A DNA stretch of 64,000 nt. It comes from Mucilaginibacter rivuli. Lineage in GTDB: Bacteria > Bacteroidota > Bacteroidia > Sphingobacteriales > Sphingobacteriaceae. Each line of letters starts with the position of its first letter. Position 1 is the stretch's first letter. The notes under the pieces are model-generated. The model made no database searches. It saw only the letters and a program-made list of their open reading frames with translations, and was not told the origin of the DNA. Both the position numbers and the translations under genes were made by a program. The stretch lies in assembly GCF_019391655.1 (NCBI RefSeq), contig NZ_JAHXPQ010000002.1:372001-436000 (forward strand), in the 5' to 3' direction. This document shows positions 18,548 through 27,242 of the stretch, piece after piece.

Positions 18548-18967
18548 ATGAATTATCTTATTTATGTGAGCACATCTTCGAGGTTGTTAAATACAGACGA
18601 CCTGGGCCAAATACTTTTAGAAGGCAGAAAAAACTTCAATAACAGGGGGATAACAGGTATGATGCTGTACAGCAACGGAACAATATTCCAGGCGCTTGAA
18701 GGCGAAGCCGAAGAATTGGACCAACTCTTTGAAGGTATCCGTCATGATGATTCTCAAAAAAGTATTATCAAACTAAAAACGGGCAGTTCAGTCAGTCGTA
18801 CTTTTTCGGATTGGTCGGTGGGTTTCAAAGCATCATGTACCGACATGGTTACACATGTAACCGGTTTTGTTGACCCTTTAAAACACGATTTTTTAGATGC
18901 ATATAACCATCAGCACCCGGCCATAAATTTGTTAAAATCATTCGCGCAGTATAACTTGCAATACTAA
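18548..18967 (+). CDS. BLUF-domain (blue light, FAD) protein with altered active site
   Basis: 139 residues, a stand-alone BLUF domain. The first strand 'NYLIYVSTSS' gives the flavin-adjacent Tyr (Y6); 'GITGMMLY' and 'FQALEGE' follow, with Gln at Q48. The Tyr-to-Gln spacing of 42 equals that of Slr1694/PixD (Y8-Q50) and AppA (Y21-Q63). In those proteins an Asn 18 residues before the Gln (second N of 'RNN') contacts the flavin; here the run is 'RKNFNNRGITG' and Phe30 occupies that place. The later Trp ('SDWSVGF') is retained. It may signal to unknown partners through protein contacts. The gene stands alone, 101 nt after the enoyl-CoA hydratase. Confidence 0.88.
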   Translation: MNYLIYVSTSSRLLNTDDLGQILLEGRKNFNNRGITGMMLYSNGTIFQALEGEAEELDQLFEGIRHDDSQKSIIKLKTGSSVSRTFSDWSVGFKASCTDMVTHVTGFVDPLKHDFLDAYNHQHPAINLLKSFAQYNLQY

Positions 18968-19058
18968 GCAATACATTAGTTCATTTCATTGTTTGCCCTT
19001 GTTGTTTATCGGATAATAACCTTATTTTCGGTTGGCAAAAAAATCGCCTATTCCAAAT

Positions 19059-20348
19059 ATGGTTGACAAATCCGAAGCTATTGCACACCGCCTTAAATCT
19101 ATTATAGGGGGCTCTGTTGGCAATTTAGTAGAGTGGTACGATTGGTATGTGTATTCGGCGTTTTCGCTGTATTTCGCGGGTGCATTCTTCCCGGAAGGAA
19201 ACGAAACCGCGAAACTATTGAACGCCGCAGGTGTATTTGCCCTTGGCTTTTTAATGCGGCCCATAGGCGGTTGGCTAATGGGTACATATGCTGATAAAAA
19301 AGGCCGTAAGGCGGCATTAACTTTTTCTGTATTGCTAATGAGTGCCGGTTCATTGCTTATCGCGATAGTGCCCGGATACGAGCATATAGGTATTGCTGCC
19401 CCAATAATTTTAGTGCTTGCGCGAATGCTGCAAGGTGTAAGCGTAGGAGGAGAGTACGGTACAAGCGCCACCTACCTGAGCGAAATGGCAACGAAGGAAC
19501 GCCGGGGCTTTTACTCCAGCTTTCAATATGTAACATTGATAATGGGGCAACTGTTAGCATTGGCTGTACTGGTGCTTTTACAACGTTGCTTTTTAACACA
19601 ACAACAATTACATAGCTGGGGATGGCGTATCCCTTTCGGGATAGGTGCAGTGCTGGCGGTATCTGCCATGTACTTGCGGAGAAGCCTTGTAGAAACCGAG
19701 TCATTCAGCAAAGAGAAAGAGCCATCTGTTAATCGTGGTACCATGCAGGCTTTATTAAAGCATCCAAAGGCGGTGCTGTCGGTTATTGGTTTAACGGCTG
19801 GTGGTACTGTGGCATTTTATACCTTCAGCACCTATATGCAGAAGTTTTTAGTGAATACATCGGGCTTTAGTAAGAATGACGCAACCTTGATTTCGGCGTT
19901 AACGTTGTTTGTGTTTATGCTGTTGCAGCCGGTATTTGGTTTATTGTCCGACAAGGTGGGCCGCAAACCACTACTCATCGCTTTCGGTATTTTGGGAACG
20001 ATAAGTACTTATCCGATCATGACGACCCTTGGCCACACGCACGATATGTGGATGGCTTTTGGCTTAATTATGCTGGCTTTAGCTATTAATACGTTATATA
20101 CCTCAATAAACGCGGTCGTGAAAGCGGAACTGTTCCTGGTAAATATCAGGGCTTTGGGTGTAGGATTTCCATACGCTATAGCGGTATCCGTTTTCGGTGG
20201 AAGCGCCGAATGGGTGGCCCTGCAGTTTAAAGACCATGGCCATGCCGATTGGTTTTACTGGTACGTTACGGCGTGTATTGTGGTATCGCTTGTGGTATAT
20301 ATTGTAATGAATGATACACGCAAGCATTCAAAAATTGAAACGAACTGA
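19059..20348 (+). CDS. MFS transporter, metabolite:H+ symporter (KgtP/ProP-like) type
   Basis: About 430 residues with 12 predicted transmembrane helices. The N-terminus shows the MHS hallmark 'GGSVGNLVEWYDWYVYSAF', followed by 'LMRPIGGWLMGTYADKKGRKAAL' (MFS motif A loop), 'LARMLQGVSVGGEYGTSATYLSE' and the second-half loop 'GLLSDKVGRKPLL'. Relatives carry alpha-ketoglutarate, proline/betaine or citrate with protons. The frame is open back to a TTG at 19032; I prefer the ATG at 19059 because homologues start a few residues before this hallmark and the first nine codons look like spacer sequence. Substrate cannot be assigned. The DUF72 gene starts 10 nt after the stop, so the two may be co-transcribed. 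Confidence 0.87.
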   Translation: MVDKSEAIAHRLKSIIGGSVGNLVEWYDWYVYSAFSLYFAGAFFPEGNETAKLLNAAGVFALGFLMRPIGGWLMGTYADKKGRKAALTFSVLLMSAGSLLIAIVPGYEHIGIAAPIILVLARMLQGVSVGGEYGTSATYLSEMATKERRGFYSSFQYVTLIMGQLLALAVLVLLQRCFLTQQQLHSWGWRIPFGIGAVLAVSAMYLRRSLVETESFSKEKEPSVNRGTMQALLKHPKAVLSVIGLTAGGTVAFYTFSTYMQKFLVNTSGFSKNDATLISALTLFVFMLLQPVFGLLSDKVGRKPLLIAFGILGTISTYPIMTTLGHTHDMWMAFGLIMLALAINTLYTSINAVVKAELFLVNIRALGVGFPYAIAVSVFGGSAEWVALQFKDHGHADWFYWYVTACIVVSLVVYIVMNDTRKHSKIETN

Positions 20349-20358
20349 TATTTGAATT

Positions 20359-21276
20359 ATGGAATTTGGAAGAGTTACTGATGAACAATTGCCCCTGGTG
20401 GATTTTACTTTACCGCCCGACCCGCAATTAACGATTGATACACTAAAGGTTGCCGGCAATAAGAAACAACTGGAAGTACACGTAGGCTGTGCTAAATGGG
20501 GGAGGAAAGAGTGGATTGGCCAGATATATCCTGAAAAGACAAAGGAGGCCAATTTTTTAGATGAATATGTAAAGCACTTTGATTGCATTGAGCTTAACGC
20601 GACGTTTTATAATGTGTATCCTGCATCGACGATCGAAAAATGGAAAGCTAAAGCTGTTTCGCAGCCGGGTTTTAAGTTTTGCCCTAAATTTTCGCAGAGC
20701 ATAAGCCATATTAAAAGGCTTAAAAATGCAGCCGAGGTGACTACGCAATTTTATGAAGGCATTATGGCCTTTGGCGACCTGCTCGGCCCGCTGTTTTTGC
20801 AATTGGGCGATAATTACACACCCAAAAGTTTACCCGAGTTAAAAGCCTACCTGGAAGATCTGCCACGTGACGTGCCTGTATATGTTGAGGTGCGACACAA
20901 AGACTGGTTTGCCGTACCCGAAATACGCGATGAATTTTTTGGAATGCTTAAAGCATTAAACATTGGCGCGGTAATAACGGATGCTACCGGGCGCCGAGAT
21001 TGTGTGCACATGGAGTTGCCTACTCCGCATGCCTTTATTCGCTTTGTCGGCAATGGTTTGCACGATACTGATTATAAACGTATTGATGAGTGGGTGCAGC
21101 GCATTAAGCAATGGCGCGACCAGGGTTTGCAGTCGTTATGGTTTTTTATGCACCAACATGATGAGCGGTACTCACCCGTGCTGGCCGATTATGTTACCGA
21201 ACAACTGAACAAGGAATTAAGCCTTGATTTGATGCGACCGAAGTTTATAAAAAAGGATGAGGGCTTGTTTGGGTAA
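20359..21276 (+). CDS. DUF72 family TIM-barrel protein (YecE-like)
   Basis: 305 residues. DUF72 motifs are plain: 'VHVGCAKWGRKEWIGQIYP', 'FDCIELNATFYNVYPASTIEKW', 'FKFCPKFSQSISHIKRL', 'LFLQLGDNYTP', 'VPVYVEVRHKDWF' and 'AFIRFVGNGLHDTDYKRIDEW'. The family is a predicted TIM barrel related to endonuclease IV/sugar isomerase folds; its biochemical role is not established. It starts 10 nt after the MFS transporter. It ends at 21276 immediately against the convergent DUF1345 gene (21277), leaving no room for a separate terminator. Confidence 0.9.
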   Translation: MEFGRVTDEQLPLVDFTLPPDPQLTIDTLKVAGNKKQLEVHVGCAKWGRKEWIGQIYPEKTKEANFLDEYVKHFDCIELNATFYNVYPASTIEKWKAKAVSQPGFKFCPKFSQSISHIKRLKNAAEVTTQFYEGIMAFGDLLGPLFLQLGDNYTPKSLPELKAYLEDLPRDVPVYVEVRHKDWFAVPEIRDEFFGMLKALNIGAVITDATGRRDCVHMELPTPHAFIRFVGNGLHDTDYKRIDEWVQRIKQWRDQGLQSLWFFMHQHDERYSPVLADYVTEQLNKELSLDLMRPKFIKKDEGLFG

Positions 21277-21951
21277 TTAACTCACCAGGCCCGATATCAC
21301 ATTAATACTCAGAGCAACAATAGCCGTATTAAAAGCAAATGATATGAGCGCATGCAGTAATGCAATACGGCGTATTGGGCGCGATGCTATTTCCACATCG
21401 GATACCTGGAAGGTCATGCCGATAACAAAGGAGAAGTAGACAAAGTCGAGGTAGTCCGGTTCTTTTTCATCGGGGAATTGCAAGCCGCCTATTACAGCAT
21501 CTTCAGGATCTTTTTTATCGGGCGTACTGGTGTAGTACATGTGCGCGTAGCTCATTGTAAAAACGGTATGCAACATCCACCATGAAATTACTACTGAACT
21601 GATGCACATTAAAATTGTGTGTGTAGCACCTTCGCTATGGCCTTTTGCCGCCTTGAGCAGAAAGATAATAGAGAACAAGCTCACGCAGGATGCCATGATA
21701 ACAAAAAGTAATACGATAGTGCGGTTGGAATCCTTCAACCGGGCAATTTGCCTTATCTCGCGTGGATGCGCGCCCAATATCACTGTCCATGCTAAAATAA
21801 TGATGGTAAGCGCGCAAGCGCTCCATGATACCATGATCATTGCCGGTGCCGACATGTGACCCCACTCTAAACAGATGGTTACCGCTGTTACTATGAGCGC
21901 TATCATTAAGCGGTGGTGGGCGTCTAAGCGCAAGAGTATGTTCTTTGGCAT
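21277..21951 (-). CDS. DUF1345 integral membrane protein
   Basis: 224 residues with about five hydrophobic helices. The diagnostic DUF1345 segment near the C-terminus is 'DYLDFVYFSFVIGMTFQVSDVEI' followed by 'RRIALLHALISFAFNTAIVALSIN'. 'HTVFTMSYAHMYY' also fits. The family has no firm function. It lies 1 nt after the ywbE stop and 4 nt beyond that argH-side cluster, so the probable transcript is argH-ywbE-DUF1345. Confidence 0.88.
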   Translation of the reverse strand: MPKNILLRLDAHHRLMIALIVTAVTICLEWGHMSAPAMIMVSWSACALTIIILAWTVILGAHPREIRQIARLKDSNRTIVLLFVIMASCVSLFSIIFLLKAAKGHSEGATHTILMCISSVVISWWMLHTVFTMSYAHMYYTSTPDKKDPEDAVIGGLQFPDEKEPDYLDFVYFSFVIGMTFQVSDVEIASRPIRRIALLHALISFAFNTAIVALSINVISGLVS

Positions 21952-21952
21952 A

Positions 21953-22153
21953 TCAGTCTTCCCCGATGATTTCTATAACACGGCCAACCTGACCGTCTTC
22001 CAAACGTACTTTTATTCCGCGAGAGTGATGTGATGAACTGGTTAACAGGTCTTTTACAAAACCGCGGGTACGGTTACCGCTGCGCTGGTCCTTTTTCAGT
22101 ATGATATCAACTTCGAGGCCGGGGTAAATATCGCTGCGGTTTTGTCCATTCAT
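21953..22153 (-). CDS. ywbE: YwbE family protein (DUF2196)
   Basis: 66 residues, matching the whole short YwbE family: 'IYPGLEVDIILKKDQRSGNRTRGFVKDLLTSSSHHSRGI' carries its KOW/SH3-like small basic barrel, followed by 'VRLEDGQVGRV'. Function unknown; the family looks like a small nucleic-acid-binding barrel. It sits 4 nt downstream of argH and 1 nt upstream of the DUF1345 gene on the same strand. Confidence 0.88.
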   Translation of the reverse strand: MNGQNRSDIYPGLEVDIILKKDQRSGNRTRGFVKDLLTSSSHHSRGIKVRLEDGQVGRVIEIIGED

Positions 22154-22157
22154 AATG

Positions 22158-23492
22158 TTATGCGATCAATTCTTTAACAGCCTGTTCTACTTTATCAAAG
22201 TTAAACTGCCCAACTATCGTTTGCATAGCTGCCGTAATATGCTCATTACCTAAATTACCAATACTCCCCTCGTGGGTATGGTTAACTGTTTTATCCGGGT
22301 TAAATTCACCGTTCTCAATGGCTAAGCCAACCTGTTTGTATGCATCGCGGAAAGGCGTGCCACTTAATACCAGTCGGTTCACTTCTTCCACGCTAAACAG
22401 GTATGCGTATTTTGCATCATCAAGGATATTGTTCTTTACTTCGATATGCTCCAGCATAAACTTAGCCATGTGCAGGCAGTTTTTAATATCCGCGAAAGCG
22501 GGGAATAACAGCTCTTTTAGTAATTGAAGTTCGCGGTGGTAACCCGATGGCAGGTTCGTGGTCATCATGGCAACATCTGTTGGTAATGCCTGAAGGCGAT
22601 TGCAGCGGCCGCGCATAATTTCCCAAACATCAGGGTTCTTTTTATGCGGCATAATGCTTGAGCCGGTTGTCAGGTTTTCGGGGTAGCTTACAAAGGCGAA
22701 GTTTTGGCTCAGGTACATGCACTGGTCCATAGCCATTTTACCCAGCGTTGCCGCGATGGATGATAATGCCTGCGCGATGATACGCTCAGTTTTGCCACGG
22801 CCCATTTGCGCGTACACCACATTATAGTTCAAGCTTTCAAAACCTAATAACTCGGTAGTCATGGTGCGGTTAAGGGGGAATGAAGAGCCATATCCTGCTG
22901 CCGAACCCAATGGGTTTTTATTGGTGATGTGGTAAGCGGCTAAAACCATTTCCAAATCGTCAATCAAGCTTTCCGCGTAAGCGCCAAACCACAGGCCAAA
23001 TGATGATGGCATGGCTATCTGCAAATGCGTATAACCGGGTAGGAGCACTGCTTTATGTTTCTCGCTGAGGCTGATCAGCAGGTCAAACAAGGCTTGTACA
23101 GATTCTACAACCTCCTGTAATTCGTGGCGGAAGAAGAGTTTCAGGTCAACTAAAACCTGGTCATTACGTGAGCGGCCGCTGTGTATCTTTTTGCCTGCTT
23201 CGCCAATGCGTCGCGTAAGCAAAAGCTCCACCTGCGAGTGTATGTCTTCAACTTCGGGTTCAATTTTAAAATTACCGGTTTGTATTTCGGTGTATATCTT
23301 TTTCAGTTCTGCCTGTACAGTAGTAAGGTCGGCAGCATCGAGCAAGCCAACACTTGCCAGCATACGGGTATGCGCAAGTGATCCCAGTACATCAAAAGCG
23401 GCCATTTGTTCATCAAACTCACGGTCGCGCCCAACAGTAAAACTTTCCACCAGTTCGTTCACGCTGATGGTTTTTTGCCATAATTTGGTCAT
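22158..23492 (-). CDS. argH: Argininosuccinate lyase
   Basis: 444 residues, normal length. It cleaves argininosuccinate to arginine and fumarate, the last step of arginine synthesis, in the cytoplasm. The superfamily signature is 'TTGSSIMPHKKNPD' with the catalytic Ser in the flexible loop; 'KIHSGRSRNDQVLVDLKLF' and 'LPGYTHLQIAMPSSFG' are also typical. The ATG at 23492 gives the expected N-terminus 'MTKLWQK'. The other arg genes are not in the window. It heads a minus-strand group with ywbE and the DUF1345 gene and is divergent from the pentose-phosphate operon. Confidence 0.96.
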   Translation of the reverse strand: MTKLWQKTISVNELVESFTVGRDREFDEQMAAFDVLGSLAHTRMLASVGLLDAADLTTVQAELKKIYTEIQTGNFKIEPEVEDIHSQVELLLTRRIGEAGKKIHSGRSRNDQVLVDLKLFFRHELQEVVESVQALFDLLISLSEKHKAVLLPGYTHLQIAMPSSFGLWFGAYAESLIDDLEMVLAAYHITNKNPLGSAAGYGSSFPLNRTMTTELLGFESLNYNVVYAQMGRGKTERIIAQALSSIAATLGKMAMDQCMYLSQNFAFVSYPENLTTGSSIMPHKKNPDVWEIMRGRCNRLQALPTDVAMMTTNLPSGYHRELQLLKELLFPAFADIKNCLHMAKFMLEHIEVKNNILDDAKYAYLFSVEEVNRLVLSGTPFRDAYKQVGLAIENGEFNPDKTVNHTHEGSIGNLGNEHITAAMQTIVGQFNFDKVEQAVKELIA

Positions 23493-23893
23493 GCTACAAA
23501 GATGCTATAAATAATTTATTTTGGTAGTTTTGGTGTGTTAAAACTAAAAGTTGATACTTTTATATATTCGCTGTTGAAGCGGGATTTTAAGGAGAGCTTG
23601 ATATAGACTGAATTTTTGCGATTATTGTAAAAATTTAGATTTTCGACGATAAATACGTTGAGAATTGCATGTTTTTTAATAATTTAATATAAATTTGAAC
23701 GTCAAAACATGATATATATCATATTTTTGATAATTTTTAACTGATTCTGCGCTAACAATTGCTATTAATTGATTGAAAAATGAATAAAATGCATGATTTT
23801 TTGCAGTTATTCATCCAAAACTTAAAAATAATACAATAAAAAGATTAATTGTGGGGCTGTATTCGCCACATTTAATAATACCATTATAACTAA
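23493..23893. other. Divergent AT-rich promoter region between argH and the pentose-phosphate operon
   Basis: About 400 nt with no ORF, extremely AT-rich, between two divergent operons. It should hold both promoters. A candidate plus-strand promoter is listed separately. The roughly 200 nt between that candidate and the start codon would be a long leader, or a second promoter lies closer. No riboswitch fold was recognised. Confidence 0.6.
23664..23697 (+). promoter_or_regulatory. Candidate Bacteroidota sigma-A promoter for the pentose-phosphate operon
   Basis: ATTG at 23664-23667 and TAAATTTG at 23690-23697 (consensus -7 TAnnTTTG) are separated by 22 nt, within the 17-23 range known for Bacteroidota. 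The region is AT-rich, so chance matches are possible. Confidence 0.35.
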
Positions 23894-24643
23894 ATGAAAA
23901 ATACTTCGGCAGGGGAGCGGATACTTTCTATTGACATTGGGGGCTCGCATGTAAAAGCTGTTATCCTGAATCAGGAGGGCGAGATGCAGATGGAGTATAA
24001 AAAGATCGCTACTCCGCCAAACCCTACTCCCAAAAAACTGATCACTACTATTCAGGAATTGCTAAAGGATTTTCCAACATACAATAATGTATCAGTAGGT
24101 TTTCCGGGGTATGTAAAAAATGGTACCGTATTTACAGCGCCAAATCTGGGTACTAAAGCCTGGGTAGGTTTTGAGTTGGCTAACGCTCTCGAAAAAACAT
24201 TGGGCAAGCCAACGCAGGTAGTTAACGATGCCGATATGCAGGGTTTAGGTGTAGTTGATGGTAAAGGCTTTGAGCTGGTTGTTACGCTGGGTACAGGTTT
24301 TGGTACGGCCTTATTAATGAATGGCGTATTACTGCCGCACCTTGAATTGGCTCACCTGCCGGTAACCAAAAGCAAAACCTATGATAAATACATAGGCGAA
24401 AAAGCATTGGAAAAAGAAGGCATAGAAAAATGGAACGAACGCGTTAAGTATGTAATTGAAACATTTAAAACAGTATTCAATTACGATAGGTTATACATAG
24501 GCGGGGGCAATGCTTCAAAACTTAATTTTAAACTCGATAGTAACATCACCATCGTATCAAACCGCGATGGTATTAAAGGTGGCGCAAGGTTATGGCGGAT
24601 GCAGGAAACGCACGAGCAGGTAATAGCGGCAAAAAGTAAATAA
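23894..24643 (+). CDS. ROK-family sugar kinase, polyphosphate glucokinase-like
   Basis: 249 residues, first gene of the pentose-phosphate operon. The ATP/phosphate-binding loop 'LSIDIGGSHVKAVIL' and 'VTLGTGFGTALLMNG' are typical ROK motifs; 'VVNDADMQGLG' holds the catalytic Asp. It is shorter than most ROK glucokinases and lacks the Cys-rich zinc motif; length and 'HLELAHLPV' are reminiscent of polyphosphate glucokinases (PPGK). It would make glucose-6-phosphate, the substrate of Zwf encoded later in the operon. Donor (ATP or polyphosphate) cannot be told from sequence. Confidence 0.82.
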   Translation: MKNTSAGERILSIDIGGSHVKAVILNQEGEMQMEYKKIATPPNPTPKKLITTIQELLKDFPTYNNVSVGFPGYVKNGTVFTAPNLGTKAWVGFELANALEKTLGKPTQVVNDADMQGLGVVDGKGFELVVTLGTGFGTALLMNGVLLPHLELAHLPVTKSKTYDKYIGEKALEKEGIEKWNERVKYVIETFKTVFNYDRLYIGGGNASKLNFKLDSNITIVSNRDGIKGGARLWRMQETHEQVIAAKSK

Positions 24644-24671
24644 AAGAACTATCACAACACAATAAATACAA

Positions 24672-26684
24672 ATGGATTCTAAAAATCAGGAAATTGAAAA
24701 GTTAGGTATCGATACCATCCGCCTTTTATCTGCGGATGCGGTACAGAAAGCAAATTCGGGCCACCCGGGAACGCCAATCGCGCTTGCGCCAATGGCACAC
24801 GTGTTATGGACACAGTTTTTAAATTATAACCCTAAAAACCCTGATTGGGCAAACCGCGATAGGTTTATCCTTTCGGCAGGGCATGCGTGTATGTTACAGT
24901 ACAGCATTTTGCACCTTACGGGATATGATCTTTCGTTAGATGACCTGAAAAATTTCCGCCAGATGAACAGTAAAACTGCTGGTCACCCTGAGTATGGCTT
25001 GTGCCCGGGTATTGATGTAACTACCGGCCCCTTAGGTGCAGGTTTTGCAAATGGCGTAGGTTTTGCCATAGGGCAGAAACACCTTGCCGCATATTACAAC
25101 AAACCAGGCTTTGATATTTTTGATTACCATGTTTACGCTATCTGCAGTGATGGTGATATGATGGAAGGTGTAGCATCAGAAGCTGCATCGTTAGCCGGCC
25201 ATTTGGAATTGGGTAACATTATCTATCTATATGATGATAACAAAATATCGATAGAAGGCAGCACTGATATTGCCTTTAACGAAGATGTAGATAAACGTTT
25301 TGAAGCATACGGGTGGCATGTACAGCATGTTGAAGATGTCAACGATATTCACGCCTTAGCTTTGGCACTGCGTAACGCGAAAGCCGAAAAGCAAAAACCA
25401 TCGTTGATACGCGTACGTTCACTCATCGCTTATGGCAGCCCTAACAAGGCAGGTACTGCAGGTTCGCACGGTAGCCCGCTTGGCGCTGATGAGATCAAAT
25501 TAGTAAAAGAGTTTTTTGGTTTCGATCCTGAAAAATCATTTAACGTACCGGCCGAGGTTGAAAAATATTATGCTGAGGCAGGTGCAAAAGGTACTGCCAA
25601 AGAAGAAGCATGGAAAAAACTATTTGCCGATTACAAAGCTAAATTCCCTGAATTAGCTGCTCAGTTTGAAGCCGCGTTTAAAGGCGAATTGCCTGCAGGC
25701 TGGGCTGATAGCTTGCCAACGTTTAAAGCTGATGCCGGTAAAATGGCAACACGCCAGGCATCGGGTAAGGTATTAAATGCTATCGCGGCAAAATTACCGC
25801 ACCTTATTGGTGGCGCGGCAGATTTATCGCCATCAACAGAAACTAACTTAAAAGAATCAGATTCTTTCACCAGCGAAAACCGTGCAGGCCGTAACTTCCA
25901 CTTTGGTATCCGTGAGCATGCCATGGGTTCGGCAATGAATGGTATGGCCTTAACCAAAGGTATTTTACCTTTCGGTGCTACTTTCCTGATGTTCTCTGAA
26001 TACATGCGCCCGCCTATCCGTTTGGCGGCAATTATGAAGATCAACCCGATATTTGTGTACACACATGATAGTATTGGTTTGGGCGAAGATGGAACTACTC
26101 ACCAACCGGTTGAGCAATTAATATCATTACGTTCTATTCCTAATAACATTGTATTGCGTCCTGCTGATGCTAATGAAACGGCTATCGCATGGAAATTTGC
26201 TATAGAGCACAAAGGTGGCCCAACTGTATTGGTGTTCACCCGCCAGGGATTACCTATCCTTGACCAGGACAAATATGGTAAAGCAACAGGCCTGGTTAAA
26301 GGTGCTTATGTATTATCAGAACCGGAAACAAAACCTGAATTGATCTTGATCGGTACAGGTTCTGAAGTAGCTTTGGCTATATCGGCACAAGCCAAACTAA
26401 AAGAAGAAGGTATTGCCGCGCGTGTGGTAAGTATGCCATCGTGGGAATTGTTTGAAAAACAAGATGCCGCTTATAAAGAAAGCGTGTTGCCTAAAGCATT
26501 GAAAAAACGTTTAGCTATTGAAGCAGGTTCAGAATTGGGCTGGCATAAATACATTACCGACGAAGGTGATACCGTAACCATGCCAGGCTTTGGCGAATCT
26601 GCCCCGGCAGAAGAGCTGAACAAACATTTTGGCTTTACAGTTGAAAATGTAGTTAACAAAGCGAAAGCAGTTCTTGGAAAATAG
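24672..26684 (+). CDS. tkt: Transketolase
   Basis: 670 residues, full length. N-terminal thiamine-diphosphate domain: 'ANSGHPGTPIALAPMAHVLW', 'GPLGAGFANGVGFAIG' and the ThDP motif starting 'CSDGDMMEGVASEAASLAG' and ending near 'YLYDDN'. Middle Pyr domain: 'GIREHAMGSAMNGMAL', 'THDSIGLGEDGTTHQPVEQ'. C-terminal domain: 'LILIGTGSEVALAI'. It moves two-carbon units between xylulose-5-P, ribose-5-P and erythrose-4-P in the non-oxidative branch. It follows the ROK kinase by 28 nt. The gap after it holds an AT-rich inverted repeat. Confidence 0.97.
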   Translation: MDSKNQEIEKLGIDTIRLLSADAVQKANSGHPGTPIALAPMAHVLWTQFLNYNPKNPDWANRDRFILSAGHACMLQYSILHLTGYDLSLDDLKNFRQMNSKTAGHPEYGLCPGIDVTTGPLGAGFANGVGFAIGQKHLAAYYNKPGFDIFDYHVYAICSDGDMMEGVASEAASLAGHLELGNIIYLYDDNKISIEGSTDIAFNEDVDKRFEAYGWHVQHVEDVNDIHALALALRNAKAEKQKPSLIRVRSLIAYGSPNKAGTAGSHGSPLGADEIKLVKEFFGFDPEKSFNVPAEVEKYYAEAGAKGTAKEEAWKKLFADYKAKFPELAAQFEAAFKGELPAGWADSLPTFKADAGKMATRQASGKVLNAIAAKLPHLIGGAADLSPSTETNLKESDSFTSENRAGRNFHFGIREHAMGSAMNGMALTKGILPFGATFLMFSEYMRPPIRLAAIMKINPIFVYTHDSIGLGEDGTTHQPVEQLISLRSIPNNIVLRPADANETAIAWKFAIEHKGGPTVLVFTRQGLPILDQDKYGKATGLVKGAYVLSEPETKPELILIGTGSEVALAISAQAKLKEEGIAARVVSMPSWELFEKQDAAYKESVLPKALKKRLAIEAGSELGWHKYITDEGDTVTMPGFGESAPAEELNKHFGFTVENVVNKAKAVLGK

Positions 26685-26692
26685 TTCATTAG

Positions 26693-26776
26693 TTCAATGG
26701 TTCATTAGTTTGTTGGTGCAAAGTTTAATACACTTGACAGGACTAATGAACCAATAACCTAATGAACCAATAAACT
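26693..26776. repeat. AT-rich inverted repeat between tkt and rpiB
   Basis: Two copies of (G/A)GTTCATTAGTT on the left (26693-26710) face two copies of CTAATGAACCAATAA on the right (26742-26776). GGTTCATTAG pairs in several registers. It is a spacer element built from repeats of one word, with no ORF; a related element lies before gnd. Confidence 0.7.
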
Positions 26777-26780
26777 AAAA

Positions 26781-27224
26781 ATGAAGATAGGTATCGCGTC
26801 AGATCATGGTGGGTTTGAACTAAAAGAGATCATTCATCCTTTCTTAACCGGTTTAGGTTATGAGGTGGTTGACTTTGGTCCTGATCACCTTGATAACAGT
26901 GATGACTATCCGGACTATGTGATACCGATGGCTAAAGCCGTTGCAGCAGGTACGGTTGATCGAGGCATTGCTATTTGCGGAAGCGGGGTAGGGGCCTGCA
27001 TTGCGGCTAACAAAGTGCACGGTGCAAGGGCTGCCCTGATTGGCGATCATTTTTCTGCTCACCAGGGTGTAGAGGATGATAACATGAACATCATGTGCCT
27101 TGGCGGGAGAATAACAGGTTACGCGGTAGCACAGGAGTTGATAACAGTATTTTTAAAGGCGGAATTTACAGGGCTTGAGCGGCATAACCGCAGGATAGCA
27201 AAAGTTAAAGAATTAGATAAGTAA
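26781..27224 (+). CDS. rpiB: Ribose-5-phosphate isomerase B
   Basis: 147 residues, the usual RpiB/LacAB size. Signature regions: 'IGIASDHGGFELKEII' (phosphate binding), 'GTVDRGIAICGSGVGACIAANKVHGARA' with the catalytic Cys in 'AICGSG', and 'HNRRIAKV' at the end with phosphate-binding Arg/His. It interconverts ribulose-5-P and ribose-5-P. It lies between transketolase and transaldolase in the operon. Confidence 0.96.
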   Translation: MKIGIASDHGGFELKEIIHPFLTGLGYEVVDFGPDHLDNSDDYPDYVIPMAKAVAAGTVDRGIAICGSGVGACIAANKVHGARAALIGDHFSAHQGVEDDNMNIMCLGGRITGYAVAQELITVFLKAEFTGLERHNRRIAKVKELDK

Positions 27225-27242
27225 AGACACACAAACAGTACA

